Source: Bradyrhizobium oligotrophicum S58 (lineage in GTDB: Bacteria > Pseudomonadota > Alphaproteobacteria > Rhizobiales > Xanthobacteraceae). Taken from it: a stretch of DNA of 64,000 nt. Of the stretch, positions 44,252 to 53,806 are shown in pieces (within the stretch, counting starts at the first letter, position 1; each line of letters opens with the position of its first letter). The position numbers and the translations under genes were made by a program. The notes beneath the pieces are model-generated. The model saw only the letters and a list, made by a program, of their open reading frames with translations, did not search any database and was not told the origin of the DNA. The stretch lies in contig NC_020453.1 of NCBI RefSeq assembly GCF_000344805.1, positions 4,993,001-5,057,000 of the forward strand. The letters run 5' to 3'.

Positions 44252-45022
44252 TCAGCCTTGCGCGGCCATGCGGCGGGCGACGTCTGCGGCGCTGATCCCT
44301 TCGAGCGCGAGGCCGTAACCGGCGCCTTCGTCGATGATGCGACGCAGCTTCTGCGTCAGCGCGATGCGGGTATAGCGGCTGGTCAGCGGCGGCAGCGCAG
44401 CGAGACCGTCGGCAATCTCGTGCGCGCGCGCCAGCAGGCGGTCGGCAGGGACGATTTCGTTGACGGCGCCATATGCCATGGCGGTCCGGGCATCGAGCAC
44501 CTGACGGGTGAGGATGAAATAGCGTCCCCGAACACTTCCGATCACTTCGGGCCACAACAGATTGACGCCGTCGCCCGGCACGATCCCGAAATCGAAATGC
44601 GGCTTGTCCTGAAACACCGTCTCGGGCGTCGCGAGGATGATGTCGGTCAGAAGCGCGTATTCGCTGTGCAGCAGCACCGGGCCATTGAGCGCGGTGATCA
44701 TCGGAACTTCGATGTCGAGGATGTTGGAAAGGACCTTCCGGCCTTCGCGCAGGATCCTGTCATAGCCTTGCGGGCTGAAGAAATCGAAGCCGTCCGCTTC
44801 GATCGTGTCCATGAACGCGTCGCCGCTGCCCGTGAGGATGACGACGCGATTATCGCGATCCTCGCCGATCACGTGGAACAGATCGACGAACTGCTCATGC
44901 GTATGGCCGTTGAAGATCAGCTTTCCACCGCCGGAATGAAGGGCGACTTCGAGCACGCCATTGTCCTGGCGGGTCAGCCGGGCGTTGGGAAAAGCATCCT
45001 TGTAGGTATCGAACTTGGCCAT
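44252..45022 (-). CDS. Crotonase-family enoyl-CoA hydratase/isomerase
   Basis: A 256-residue crotonase-fold protein. The oxyanion regions are near G-G-G-K-L-I-F-N-G-H and A-L-N-G-P-V-L-L-H-S-E. The usual catalytic Glu in G-I-V-P-G-D-G appears replaced by Asp or other residues, so it could be a C-C hydrolase such as 6-oxocamphor hydrolase rather than a hydratase. First gene of the operon, divergent from LysR 45175, with a T-N11-A operator between. Confidence 0.85.
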   Translation of the reverse strand: MAKFDTYKDAFPNARLTRQDNGVLEVALHSGGGKLIFNGHTHEQFVDLFHVIGEDRDNRVVILTGSGDAFMDTIEADGFDFFSPQGYDRILREGRKVLSNILDIEVPMITALNGPVLLHSEYALLTDIILATPETVFQDKPHFDFGIVPGDGVNLLWPEVIGSVRGRYFILTRQVLDARTAMAYGAVNEIVPADRLLARAHEIADGLAALPPLTSRYTRIALTQKLRRIIDEGAGYGLALEGISAADVARRMAAQG

Positions 45023-45117
45023 CGGAACCTCTATCGGGCCATCCGGGGATCGGCGGCGTCTCGCCAGAGGTAAGCCGGGTCACGCCGGCGCGGACGATGG
45101 CTCGTGGCGATATCGCT

Positions 45118-45134
45118 TATTCCCATATGGAATA
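45118..45134. promoter_or_regulatory. LysR operator between the crotonase operon and LysR
   Basis: TATTCC (45118-45123), five bases, GGAATA (45129-45134). The inner ATTCC-N5-GGAAT is a classic T-N11-A LysR box with perfect arms. It lies 41 bases from the LysR ATG and 96 bases from the crotonase ATG. Confidence 0.75.
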
Positions 45135-45174
45135 GATGAGTGTAACTTGCCCGTCAGTGGGGGAGGTGTCCGGC

Positions 45175-46065
45175 ATGGACCGAATGGGAGCGATGCAGAC
45201 ATTGGTCCGGGTGGTCGACACCGGCTCCTTCTCGGCTGCTGCGCGTGCGCTCAACATCGGACAGCCGGCGGTCTCCAAGACGGTTGCGCAGCTCGAGGAC
45301 CGTCTGGGGGTTCGTTTGCTGACCCGGACCACTCGGGGGCTCAGCCCGACCGAGGCAGGCCTGCGCTTCTACGAACGCGCGCGTCGCGCCATCGAGGAAG
45401 CCGACGAAGCGGAGCTTGCGGCACGGGGCGCCGGCGCGGGGCTACACGGCACCTTGCGTGTATCGGCGGCGACGACTTTTGCGCGGCTGCATGTCGTGAA
45501 GCTGCTGCCCGGTTTTCTCGCCGCCCATCCGAGGCTTGAGGTCGAGCTGATTCTCGACGACAGGGTGATCGATCTGGTCGAGGAGAGGATCGATGTCGCG
45601 CTGCGTATGGGCGACCTCGAGGACTCGTCTGCGACGGCACGGCGGCTGGCGTCGAGCCCGCGGTCAATGCTTGCAACGCGGCGCTATTTCGAGCGGGTGG
45701 GGATGCCCGCATCACCTTCCGACCTCGCCGGGCATGACAGCGTCGTCTACATGCAGGGGCGTCACGGCACATGGCGATTCCGGCACGATGGAACCGAGAC
45801 GTCTGTGGTGGTCGGCGGTCGGCTGCGGGTCAGCAGCGCCGAGGGCATCCGTTCCGCCGTGCTGGCAGACATGGGACTGACAATCGCGTCCCACTGGATG
45901 TTCGCACCCGAAATGGCTTCGGGCGAGGTCTGTACCGTGCTTGACGCATGGACACTCGACCCCATCGACCTGTGGGCGGTCTTCCCCACTGGCCGTCTGG
46001 TGTCAGCAAAGGCGCGTGCCTTCACCGATCTGGTTGCAGCGGCGCTACGATCCGATGCGGGTTGA
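45175..46065 (+). CDS. LysR-family transcriptional regulator
   Basis: A 296-residue LysR protein. HTH is G-S-F-S-A-A-A-R-A-L-N-I-G-Q-P-A-V-S-K. ATG at 45175 with GGGGGAGG upstream. Divergent from the crotonase-peroxiredoxin-GST-SDR operon and likely its regulator through the palindrome at 45118. Confidence 0.92.
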   Translation: MDRMGAMQTLVRVVDTGSFSAAARALNIGQPAVSKTVAQLEDRLGVRLLTRTTRGLSPTEAGLRFYERARRAIEEADEAELAARGAGAGLHGTLRVSAATTFARLHVVKLLPGFLAAHPRLEVELILDDRVIDLVEERIDVALRMGDLEDSSATARRLASSPRSMLATRRYFERVGMPASPSDLAGHDSVVYMQGRHGTWRFRHDGTETSVVVGGRLRVSSAEGIRSAVLADMGLTIASHWMFAPEMASGEVCTVLDAWTLDPIDLWAVFPTGRLVSAKARAFTDLVAAALRSDAG

Positions 46066-46069
46066 TCGA

Positions 46070-46290
46070 GCCACGCACGATTGCTGCCAGGACTGGGCCT
46101 GGCCGATGGTTTCGAACAGATAGTCGACATAGGCGCGCACGCGGATCGGGCGCGACGTCGCTCCGATACAGGACCTGACTATCGTTGACGCCGATCAATC
46201 TGGGCCCCTGGGGGACAAGCAGGAAACGCACTGAGGTTGCATCGAAGATATTCTCGGTGACCGGCTCCGCGATCTGTCCTGGCTGGTGTC
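46070..46290 (-). pseudogene. LysR C-terminal remnant
   Basis: On the minus strand this reads segments typical of the LysR C-terminus: P-V-T-E-N-I-F-D-A-T, a V-P-Q-G stretch, and then, in another frame, I-R-V-R-A-Y-V-D-Y-L-F-E-T-I. The two parts need a frame change, and no HTH end is present. It is probably a decayed regulator; 46291-46404 shows nothing further. Confidence 0.45.
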
Positions 46291-46404
46291 AGCAAATTGC
46301 AGTGATCCAAGCTCCCTGCCCCTCCCCCCATTCCTGCCTCAACGACACCAGGATGTAGACGCGGGGGTTGTCGCCGGAGCAAGGGCTTCGGAAAGCGGGT
46401 CGAC

Positions 46405-47613
46405 TCACTCCTTGAACCACGACACGAGCACGGCGGCTATGCCGAGCGCCAGCGCTATTCCGGCGACACAGGCGCTCCAGCCGCACCGATCGAACAACTG
46501 ACCGAGCAGCGCGCTGCCGGCCAGGCCACCGAAGAAATAGCAGGCGAGATAGCTGCCGCTGGCGATGCCTCGATTCTTGGTCGCAGCTCGCCCGACGAAG
46601 CCGGTGACGGCAGCCTGCGCGAAGAAGGTTCCTACCGCGACCAGCACCATGCCACTCAGCACAGCGGCGAGGTGCGCAGAGAGCAACAGCGGCAGGCCGG
46701 ACGCGGCCAAGGCCACAGCCGCCCATATCGTTACGCGGGTGCCGAGCCGGATTGCGACGGGCCCCGCCAGAAGCGTCGTGACCACTGAGGGCGCGAACAC
46801 AAAGTAGACGACGCCAAGCGTCATCATTCCGAGCGAGAGCGGTGGCTGCACCAGTACGAAATTGACGAAGGTGAAGGTGCCGATGAAGGCGAACAGAATG
46901 CAGAAGCCGATGCCGAAGGCCGCGCGCAGACGTGGATTGCGCCAATGTGCAGCCAGGGCTTTCCATGGACTGTCGCCGGGCCTGCCCTCGCTGATCCGCG
47001 CAACGCTGCGGATCGTGAAGTACACCAGCACGGCGCCGGCCAGGTTGAGCGCGGCAAACAGCAGGAAGTTCCAGGCCAGCCCAAGACCATCGACCACCGC
47101 TGCGGCGATCAGGCGCCCGACGAGATTGCTCACGACATTGCCGGTGATGTAGGCCGCAAAGGCGCTGCCGGCATCGGCCGCGCTGCATTGCTCGCCGAGA
47201 TGAGCCAGCGTCAGCGCAAAGGCCGAGGCCATACAGAGACCCTGCATGACACGGAGCGCCGTGAAGGTCATCAGACCGGGAGCCACCGCCAGCAGGCTGG
47301 TCGGCACAGCAAGCAGAACGAGACTCAGCAGGATGCCGACGCGGCGATTGATCCGCGGGCTGAAGATGCCGACGACAAGACTCGCGATGGCCATGCCGAT
47401 CGTGCAGGCGTTGACGGCAAAGCCCATCGCCGCAGGCGTCACGCCGTAGTGGCGGGTCAGTGCCGGCAGGATCGCCTGGGTCGCAAAAAGATCGACGACG
47501 GTGAGAAACGCGGTCAACCCGATGACCAGCGCGCGGCGTACGGTGCTCGGAGCATGGCTGACCGTTGCTATCGCAGCCGGCATCATCGGTGCGGAGGACA
47601 TGTCGATCATCAT
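46405..47613 (-). CDS. Major facilitator superfamily transporter
   Basis: A 402-residue protein with about 12 membrane spans in two halves. The first half has a loop-2/3 motif variant F-S-P-R-I-N-R-R-V-G, and M-Q-G-L-C-M-A-S-A lies at span 4. It resembles YnfM-type efflux proteins. Good GGAGA precedes the ATG at 47613 or the next codon. Substrate not deducible. Confidence 0.88.
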   Translation of the reverse strand: MMIDMSSAPMMPAAIATVSHAPSTVRRALVIGLTAFLTVVDLFATQAILPALTRHYGVTPAAMGFAVNACTIGMAIASLVVGIFSPRINRRVGILLSLVLLAVPTSLLAVAPGLMTFTALRVMQGLCMASAFALTLAHLGEQCSAADAGSAFAAYITGNVVSNLVGRLIAAAVVDGLGLAWNFLLFAALNLAGAVLVYFTIRSVARISEGRPGDSPWKALAAHWRNPRLRAAFGIGFCILFAFIGTFTFVNFVLVQPPLSLGMMTLGVVYFVFAPSVVTTLLAGPVAIRLGTRVTIWAAVALAASGLPLLLSAHLAAVLSGMVLVAVGTFFAQAAVTGFVGRAATKNRGIASGSYLACYFFGGLAGSALLGQLFDRCGWSACVAGIALALGIAAVLVSWFKE

Positions 47614-47643
47614 GGGAGGGTCTCCTGCCGCCAGGACTAAAGA

Positions 47644-47696
47644 GATGTAACGCCCCCGCGTGCAGGCGCGGTGCGGGGCGTCGGGGGCGTCACATC
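47644..47696 (-). terminator. Strong hairpin between the exported cupin and MFS genes
   Basis: GATGT-A-ACGCCCCCG (47644-47658) pairs with CGGGGGCGT-C-ACATC (47682-47696), 14 of 15 positions. It lies after the stop of the cupin gene (minus strand) and 31 bases before the MFS start. No T-run follows, so it may be a terminator or an mRNA-processing structure. Confidence 0.5.
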
Positions 47697-47742
47697 GGGC
47701 AAAGCAGTCGCCTGACGAGAGGCGCTCGATACAATCGGGTCG

Positions 47743-48225
47743 TTACATGTTGTGATCGTGTGGATCGCGGCGGACGTCGCCCACATAGAGGATGACGGTC
47801 TCCTTGCCGAGATTCTTCCACCAGTGCGATGTGCCGTGGACTTCGGGGCGGATGTCGCCGGCCTTGTGCACGATCGGGTCGACGCAATTGGAGGCGTATT
47901 CGACGATCTCCCCCTGCTGCACGAAGATGAGTGCCGGCCGGTCGTCATGGCTGTGCCACGGCACGATGCCGCCGGGCTCGATGGTCAGCTTGCGGAAGCG
48001 CAGCTCGCGGTCCTTGATGTTGGCGGGCTGCTTCTCGAGGTCGATCGAACCCAGCGTCACGTCGGTGACGCCGACCGGTTTGTAGTCGACCATGGCGCGC
48101 GCATCCGGCTTCATCTTATCGGCCGGACATTCGCCGGCGAAGGACGGCTGCGCGGTTAGTATGGCTGTGCCGAGGACGGCCAGGCTGAGCGACAAAGTCC
48201 GGGGAAGACGGCATTGCAGGAACAT
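47743..48225 (-). CDS. Exported cupin protein
   Basis: A 160-residue protein with a signal peptide ending P-S-F-A-G and a cupin core. The metal-binding pattern W-H-S-H-D-D-R-P-A-L and Q-G-E-I-V-E-Y are visible, with a second half P-E-V-H-G-T-S-H-W-W. Metal ligands look intact. ATG at 48225 with GAGGAGA upstream. Function unknown; periplasmic. Confidence 0.82.
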   Translation of the reverse strand: MFLQCRLPRTLSLSLAVLGTAILTAQPSFAGECPADKMKPDARAMVDYKPVGVTDVTLGSIDLEKQPANIKDRELRFRKLTIEPGGIVPWHSHDDRPALIFVQQGEIVEYASNCVDPIVHKAGDIRPEVHGTSHWWKNLGKETVILYVGDVRRDPHDHNM

Positions 48226-48606
48226 CGGGAGTCTCCTCTGTTGATGGTGCATTCAGCAGCAGTGATGGCATTGTCATCGAGGGCCACGGCCTCCGGAAAT
48301 GCCAAGTGTCTTTCGAGACGATATCGCGGAGCTATCCGTGTCCGAGCCTATGTCGGATCTCGGCAGTACCGATCTCACCGAGGATGTTGCGCCCGGTGCC
48401 GACAATTGGAAAATGCAGTCTGGCTCTGAACGCGATAGCGCCGCGCTATCCCAGCGCGATTGGCGACGGCTATCGAACCGATTGGGGATCGGCATTTCCG
48501 CCTCGCCGCAGACCATTGTGAGGTGTCGGCTGCGCCATGTTGCGCGGCGGCGCCCTTTCAGGAACTGCGCAGAAGCCCTATCCTGCAACCCTTGCCGGAG
48601 CCGACC
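48226..48606. other. Divergent intergenic stretch, no gene seen
   Basis: The 380 bases between the exported cupin (minus) and the peroxiredoxin-like gene (plus) hold promoter space for both. I see short frames only, no repeat and no clear operator. Confidence 0.45.
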
Positions 48607-49314
48607 ATGACCGCTCTCTCCCCCGCCGACGCCGAACGGCTCAAGCTCGCGTTCCAGCGCTGCCGCGAGATGGATGGCCCCTTGAACGAACAGCTCCGCG
48701 CCTATGCGGAGGCCGGTCGCGACATCTTTCCTGCCTATGCCGCGGCCGTGGACCGGCTGGTCGAGCGGCTCGACGAGAACGGCGGCGGCGTCAATGCACC
48801 ACGGCCCGGCGAACCGATGCCCCCCTTCATCCTGCCCGACGAGCGCGGTCGTCTCGTTGCACTGTCATCCCTGCTGGCGAAGGGCCCGGTCGCGGTGATG
48901 TTCTTCCGCGGCCATTGGTGTCCGTATTGCCGGCTCAACGTCCGTGCCGTGATCCAGGCCGCGCCACGGATCGAGTCCATGGGCGCGCGGTTGGTGGCCA
49001 TCATGCCGGAAACGCAGGAATACACCGGCAGGTTCAAGGCGGATTGCGACGCGGACTTTCCGATCCTGACCGATCTCGACAACGGCTATGCCCTGTCGCT
49101 GAACCTCGCGATCTGGCTCGGTCCCGAGATCCAGCAATTGCTGTCCCACCAGGACATGGCGAGATTTCACGGCAATGCCAGCTGGATGCTCCCGATCCCC
49201 GCCGTGTTCGTGGTCGGCCGCGACGGCATGGTCTCGTCGCGCTTTGTCGATCCGGATTTCCGCAGGCGCATGGACGTCGAGGACCTGGTCGATGCGCTGG
49301 AGCGCGCGCGCTGA
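48607..49314 (+). CDS. Peroxiredoxin-like protein (AhpC/TSA family)
   Basis: A 235-residue thioredoxin-fold protein with active site F-F-R-G-H-W-C-P-Y-C-R-L-N and the family's P-G-E-P-M-P-P-F near residue 70. It is a paralogue of 43496. ATG at 48607 with GGAG upstream. The convergent LysR gene is 10 bases away, so it has its own promoter. Confidence 0.85.
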   Translation: MTALSPADAERLKLAFQRCREMDGPLNEQLRAYAEAGRDIFPAYAAAVDRLVERLDENGGGVNAPRPGEPMPPFILPDERGRLVALSSLLAKGPVAVMFFRGHWCPYCRLNVRAVIQAAPRIESMGARLVAIMPETQEYTGRFKADCDADFPILTDLDNGYALSLNLAIWLGPEIQQLLSHQDMARFHGNASWMLPIPAVFVVGRDGMVSSRFVDPDFRRRMDVEDLVDALERAR

Positions 49315-49324
49315 GCTTATCGCC

Positions 49325-50212
49325 TTATCCCGCGATCGCGCGCCAGTCGGCGCCGCGAAGCATCCGCATCACGGCCGAGGCCACGGCGGTGCGCTGGCGG
49401 CCGGCAACTCCGTAGAGATGAACGGTGCGTCGTGCGTCGAGACCCGTGATCATCGTGCGCTTCAGCGTCTCCGGCACCGGTGAGGTGTGCGGCATCATTG
49501 CAACCCCGATGTCGGCCTGCACCAGCTCAATCAGGTCTCGCTCCGAGCAGACCTCATGGCTACGATCGATGTCGAGACCGTGCTCTCGCAGACCGTCGGA
49601 AATCCGGTTGCGGTGTTCGCAATAGGTCCGGCTCAAAAGCTGTTCGGTCCGCAGATCGTCGATCTCGACCTTGTCGCGGTCGGCGAGATGATGATCCTTG
49701 CGCACGACCAGCTCGAAATCCTCGGTGAACAGCGGCCAGACATCGAGCCGATCCCAGCTCTCGTCGATCTCGGCGGCGATGCCGAGTTCAGCCTCGCCCT
49801 TCTTCAGATACTCGGCCACCTCGCGGCTGTTGCCGCGCAGGAAGCGGAACTCCAGCTGGTTGAATTGCCGCTTGATCTGCTCGAGGTGCGGAATCAGCAG
49901 CGCAAGGTCGATCGAATGCGTGAGCGCGATCCGCAGCGCGCCGACCTCACCGCTCTTGAACGAGGACGCCAGCGATCGGGCGCCGAGCGCGGCGTCATAA
50001 CACTGTTGCAGGAGCGGGTGCATGCGCTGCCCGAGCTCGGTCAGTTGGGCCGCGGGGCGTTCGCGCCGAAACAAATCACCGCCGAGCTCTGCTTCGAGCT
50101 GCTTGATGGCGCGCGTGAGCGATGGCTGCGTGACATTGCACTCCTCGGCGGCCCTGGTGAAGTTGAGCAGCCGCGCAACGGCGAGGAAATAGCGGACCTG
50201 ATGCATCTCCAC
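49325..50212 (-). CDS. LysR-family regulator (OxyR/CynR-like class)
   Basis: A 295-residue LysR protein beginning M-E-M-H-Q-V-R-Y-F, with HTH L-L-N-F-T-R-A-A-E-E-C-N-V-T-Q-P-S-L-T. The start is a GTG at 50212 with AGGAG upstream; an ATG two codons later is possible. It is divergent from the 3-hydroxybutyrate dehydrogenase gene and convergent with a peroxiredoxin-like gene, either of which may be a target. Confidence 0.92.
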   Translation of the reverse strand: MEMHQVRYFLAVARLLNFTRAAEECNVTQPSLTRAIKQLEAELGGDLFRRERPAAQLTELGQRMHPLLQQCYDAALGARSLASSFKSGEVGALRIALTHSIDLALLIPHLEQIKRQFNQLEFRFLRGNSREVAEYLKKGEAELGIAAEIDESWDRLDVWPLFTEDFELVVRKDHHLADRDKVEIDDLRTEQLLSRTYCEHRNRISDGLREHGLDIDRSHEVCSERDLIELVQADIGVAMMPHTSPVPETLKRTMITGLDARRTVHLYGVAGRQRTAVASAVMRMLRGADWRAIAG

Positions 50213-50407
50213 GGATCGCCTCCCTGCTCCTTTATCCCGCGGTTGAATATCCTAAAGCCGTGACGAAGGACATCTGGCCGACAATAGCGCCGTCCTATCG
50301 TTTCGGAAGCCATCCAGCATTTCCATTGGATCGGTTGGCCCTGCAGACTGCAATCGAGATTGTGCACCCCAGGCGTCCGTTCGCAAAGATCATACGAGGG
50401 ATCAGTC

Positions 50408-51232
50408 ATGAACGTTACTGCGCCAATGCCGTCGCCGGTTACCGCCAGACCACTGTCCGGGAAGGTGGCGCTGGTGACCGGCTCGACCAGCGGCATCGGA
50501 CTCGGCATCGCGCGTGCGCTGGCAGAGGCCGGCGCCGACATCGTGCTGAACGGCTTCGGTGATGCAAAAGAGATCGAGATAACTCAGGAGCAGATAGCAG
50601 CTGGGTTCGGCGTCAGGGCGAACTACTCCCCGGCCGACATGACGAGCCCAGACTCCATCGCCGAGATGATCGTCACGACCATCACTCAATCCGGCCGGCT
50701 CGACATCCTCGTCAACAATGCCGGCATCCAGCATGTCGCGCCGCTCGAACAATTCCCGCCGCAGAAGTGGGACCAGATCCTCGCGATCAACCTGTCGTCG
50801 GCCTTTCACACCACCCGCCTGGCGCTGCCGGCGATGCGCCAGAACGGCTTCGGCCGGGTCATCAACGTCGCCTCGGCTCACGGGCTGGTCGCTTCGCCGT
50901 TCAAGGCCGCCTATGTCGCGGCAAAGCATGGAATCGTCGGCCTGACCAAAGTGACGGCCCTGGAGACGGCCGAGGCTGGCATCACCTGCAACGCGATCTG
51001 CCCCGGCTATGTCTACACGCCGCTGGTCGAGGCACAGATCGACGGACAGGCCAAAGCCCACGGCATCTCGCGCGATCAAGTGATCCGCGACGTGTTGTTA
51101 GCCCAGCAGCCCAGCAAGCGCTTCGCTTCCGTCGAGGAAATCGGCGCATTGGCCGTGTTCCTGTCGAGCGCGGCAGCGGCGTCGATTACAGGGACGGCGC
51201 TGCCGGTCGACGGCGGCTGGACCGCGCATTGA
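50408..51232 (+). CDS. bdhA: 3-hydroxybutyrate dehydrogenase
   Basis: A 274-residue SDR with the BdhA-type N-terminus L-V-T-G-S-T-S-G-I-G-L-G-I-A, N-N-A-G-I-Q-H-V-A-P, catalytic S-A-H-G and Y-V-A-A-K, and the C-terminal T-G-T-A-L-P-V-D-G-G-W-T-A-H. It interconverts 3-hydroxybutyrate and acetoacetate in polyhydroxybutyrate turnover. ATG at 50408. Followed 52 bases later by a patatin gene, a combination that fits storage-polymer or lipid use. Confidence 0.92.
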   Translation: MNVTAPMPSPVTARPLSGKVALVTGSTSGIGLGIARALAEAGADIVLNGFGDAKEIEITQEQIAAGFGVRANYSPADMTSPDSIAEMIVTTITQSGRLDILVNNAGIQHVAPLEQFPPQKWDQILAINLSSAFHTTRLALPAMRQNGFGRVINVASAHGLVASPFKAAYVAAKHGIVGLTKVTALETAEAGITCNAICPGYVYTPLVEAQIDGQAKAHGISRDQVIRDVLLAQQPSKRFASVEEIGALAVFLSSAAAASITGTALPVDGGWTAH

Positions 51233-51284
51233 CACGTCAAGGTAAGCCTCGGGACGTATTACAAACACGGTGAGGGAGCTGCAG

Positions 51285-52427
51285 ATGACAGGCAGGGACG
51301 CTGCGAAGGCGATCAACGACGAGCCGAGACAGATCGTGCTGGTGCTGCAGGGTGGCGGGGCGCTCGGCTCCTACCAGGCCGGCGTCTATCAGGCCCTGCA
51401 TGAAGCGGGGATCGAGCCGGACTGGATCATCGGCACCTCGATCGGCGCCATCAACGCCAGCCTGATCGCCGGCAATGCGCCCGCGAAGCGGCTGCCGCGG
51501 CTGAGGGAGTTCTGGAAGCGGATGGAGCAGAACCCGGTCTGGAACCTGCGCACCGCCTTTCCGGGATTCAACGAACGCCTCGCCTACTGGTCGACCATCA
51601 CCAACGGCATTCCCGGCTTCTTTCGTCCCAACCCGTTCGCCCATGCCGGCTATTCCTATCCGCTCGGGGCCGATAATGCAGGCTTCTATTCGACCTCCCC
51701 GCTGGAAAGGACACTGAACGACCTGGTCGATTTCGACCTGATCAATCGCTCTGCGCCGCGCCTGACCGTCGGTGCCGCGCATGTGCGCACCAGCCAGATG
51801 CGCTATTTCGACAGCCGCGACGGCGAGCTGACAGTGAAGCATGTCATGGCCTCGGGCGCCCTGCCCCCGGCCTTTCCCGCCATCCGCATCGACGGCGAGC
51901 TATACTGGGACGGCGGCATTCTCTCGAACACACCGACCGAAGCCGTGTTCGACGATAATCCGCGCAGGAACTCACTGATCTTCGCCGTCCATCTCTGGAA
52001 TCCAGTGGGAGCCGAGCCGACGACGATGGCCGAGGTGTTGAACCGTCACAAGGACGTGCAGTACTCCAGCCGTATCGTGAGCCAGATTGCGCGCCAGCAA
52101 CAGGCTCATCGACTCCGCCATGTCATCAACCAGCTGGCGGCGCGTCTGCCGGAGAATGAACGCAACGATCCGGCCGTCCGCGAGCTCGCCAGCTACGGCT
52201 GTTCGACGAGGATGCATGTGGTGCGCCTTCTCGCGCCGCAGCTCGACCACGAGACCCATACCAAGGACATCGACTTCAGTCCCTCCGGCATCATGCAGCG
52301 CTGGGACGCCGGCTACGCGCATACCCGATCGGTGCTGCAGCAGAAGCCGTGGATCGGCGAATTCGATGCGCTCACGGGCGTGATCCTGCACGAGCACATG
52401 GACGAGATGCCGATCGCGGCGGAGTGA
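51285..52427 (+). CDS. Patatin-like phospholipase
   Basis: A 380-residue patatin-family hydrolase. The oxyanion loop L-Q-G-G-G-A-L-G-S-Y, nucleophile G-T-S-I-G and the Asp in D-G-G-I-L-S-N form the Ser-Asp dyad. A C-terminal extension after residue 220 is typical of bacterial patatins with DUF3734. ATG at 51285 with GAGGGAG upstream. Likely co-transcribed with bdhA. Confidence 0.9.
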   Translation: MTGRDAAKAINDEPRQIVLVLQGGGALGSYQAGVYQALHEAGIEPDWIIGTSIGAINASLIAGNAPAKRLPRLREFWKRMEQNPVWNLRTAFPGFNERLAYWSTITNGIPGFFRPNPFAHAGYSYPLGADNAGFYSTSPLERTLNDLVDFDLINRSAPRLTVGAAHVRTSQMRYFDSRDGELTVKHVMASGALPPAFPAIRIDGELYWDGGILSNTPTEAVFDDNPRRNSLIFAVHLWNPVGAEPTTMAEVLNRHKDVQYSSRIVSQIARQQQAHRLRHVINQLAARLPENERNDPAVRELASYGCSTRMHVVRLLAPQLDHETHTKDIDFSPSGIMQRWDAGYAHTRSVLQQKPWIGEFDALTGVILHEHMDEMPIAAE

Positions 52428-52520
52428 GAACGCCTCCGCGAGCCATCGCGAAGCAGGGAGAAGAGCCGTGCCCGCTCGGACGCGGCTTTGATGCGCTCCT
52501 GAATCCTGGACATGCGTCGA

Positions 52521-53027
52521 TCAGGTCCGGCCTCGCCAAGCACAAATCAGGTAGTCGAGCGAGACCCGTCCGCCGCCATGTGCCATGAGCGCAAGCGCCA
52601 TCGCCGCCCAGGTGATGTGCAGCGGCCAGCCATCGGGCACGGCGAGCTCGACGATCGCGGTCATGACCAGCAGGCCGAGTGCTGCGAAGCGCGTTCCCAA
52701 ACCGAGCACCAGCAGCACCGGAAACGTGATCTCGCCGCAGCCGGACATGAAGGCCATGACGCCCGGAGCCGGGAAATGATAGGGACCGCCCGGCAGATGC
52801 AGCATGAACTCGTCGGTGAACAAGGTCACGGCGGTGTCGCTCAGCTTCAGGAAGCCGTCCCATTTCAGGATGCCGGATCGCCAGAACGGCACAGCAAGCG
52901 CGACCCGCAGCGCCAGCTGGGCAACCGACAGCGGCGCGATCATCTGAACGAGGTGCCTCGCTTTGTCGACGAGGGCGCCGAGCGGAGGAACATTCGAACT
53001 GGCTGCAATGCGCTGCTCTGTGATCAT
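52521..53027 (-). CDS. DoxX-family membrane protein of the bufferin operon
   Basis: A 168-residue protein with four membrane spans, P-F-W-R-S-G-I-L-K-W in the first span, and the DoxX fold. It ends the minus-strand bufA1-bufB-bufC operon and overlaps bufC by four bases. DoxX proteins commonly accompany bufferin clusters; the role is unknown, perhaps a redox or membrane partner. Confidence 0.85.
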   Translation of the reverse strand: MITEQRIAASSNVPPLGALVDKARHLVQMIAPLSVAQLALRVALAVPFWRSGILKWDGFLKLSDTAVTLFTDEFMLHLPGGPYHFPAPGVMAFMSGCGEITFPVLLVLGLGTRFAALGLLVMTAIVELAVPDGWPLHITWAAMALALMAHGGGRVSLDYLICAWRGRT

Positions 53028-53806
53028 GATGGATGTCCCGACGTGACTGAGGTGAAGGCGCCGGCCTCGATCAGACCTGCGATGTTGGTGGCGAGGTCGA
53101 ACTGCCGCTCGGCGTCCAGGGCATTCACGGCTGCCTCGCCGAGCGGCCGGCCGTCGATCAGGCTTGCGACGAAGATTGCGCCGCCGAGCGGCAGCCGCCG
53201 GACCTCGACGTCGAAGTCCGGACGGACGACGAGAGCGTCCTCGGCGGTTGAGGCATCGATGCGTCCTGTCGGCTCAGTGGTCCGATTGGCGGCAAAGATC
53301 GTGACCGCGGCGAAGGTCGAGCGTACGAGCCGGGTGGCGGGATGCGGAGTGAACACGACATTGGCGAGCCTGTCCGGCGCGATCGTCGACAACGCTGCGG
53401 GCGCCAATGGTGCGGCGTCGGCGGCATGGTAGGCGTCCAGCCACGCACGCTCGATCCGCGCCACGTCGGCGAGCCACGGCAGCCCGGCGGCATGAGGATA
53501 CGTTTCGATAAAGGCCGGAAAATCGTGGCCATACGCGAACAGCAGCGGTGACGTCGGCGGCGTCCGCCGCATGTGGCTGCGCGCCATCGCGCGAAAGAAG
53601 TCGTCGCCCGTGATCCGCTGCACCGCCGGATAGATCGCGGCCAGCGCATTGATCAGGCTCACCGTGACGTTGTTGCGGTACACGTCGTAGCGACGGCCGG
53701 CCGATCTGCCGCCAGGTCCGGCGACGTCAACCGGGGCGGCCGCGCTTGGCGCGAGCAGGCCTGCGGAAAACGCCGCTGCGTAGTTGGACGACCCGTCAGG
53801 CTGCAT
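53024..53806 (-). CDS. bufC: BufC (DUF2063), bufferin maturation partner
   Basis: A 260-residue DUF2063 protein. The N-terminal helical domain has [13 protein letters not shown] and the family's W-L-A-D-V-A-R-I-E motif near residue 130. It partners the DUF692 enzyme as its substrate-binding subunit, analogous to MbnC. It overlaps bufB by 11 bases and the DoxX gene by four. Confidence 0.88.
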   Translation of the reverse strand: MQPDGSSNYAAAFSAGLLAPSAAAPVDVAGPGGRSAGRRYDVYRNNVTVSLINALAAIYPAVQRITGDDFFRAMARSHMRRTPPTSPLLFAYGHDFPAFIETYPHAAGLPWLADVARIERAWLDAYHAADAAPLAPAALSTIAPDRLANVVFTPHPATRLVRSTFAAVTIFAANRTTEPTGRIDASTAEDALVVRPDFDVEVRRLPLGGAIFVASLIDGRPLGEAAVNALDAERQFDLATNIAGLIEAGAFTSVTSGHPS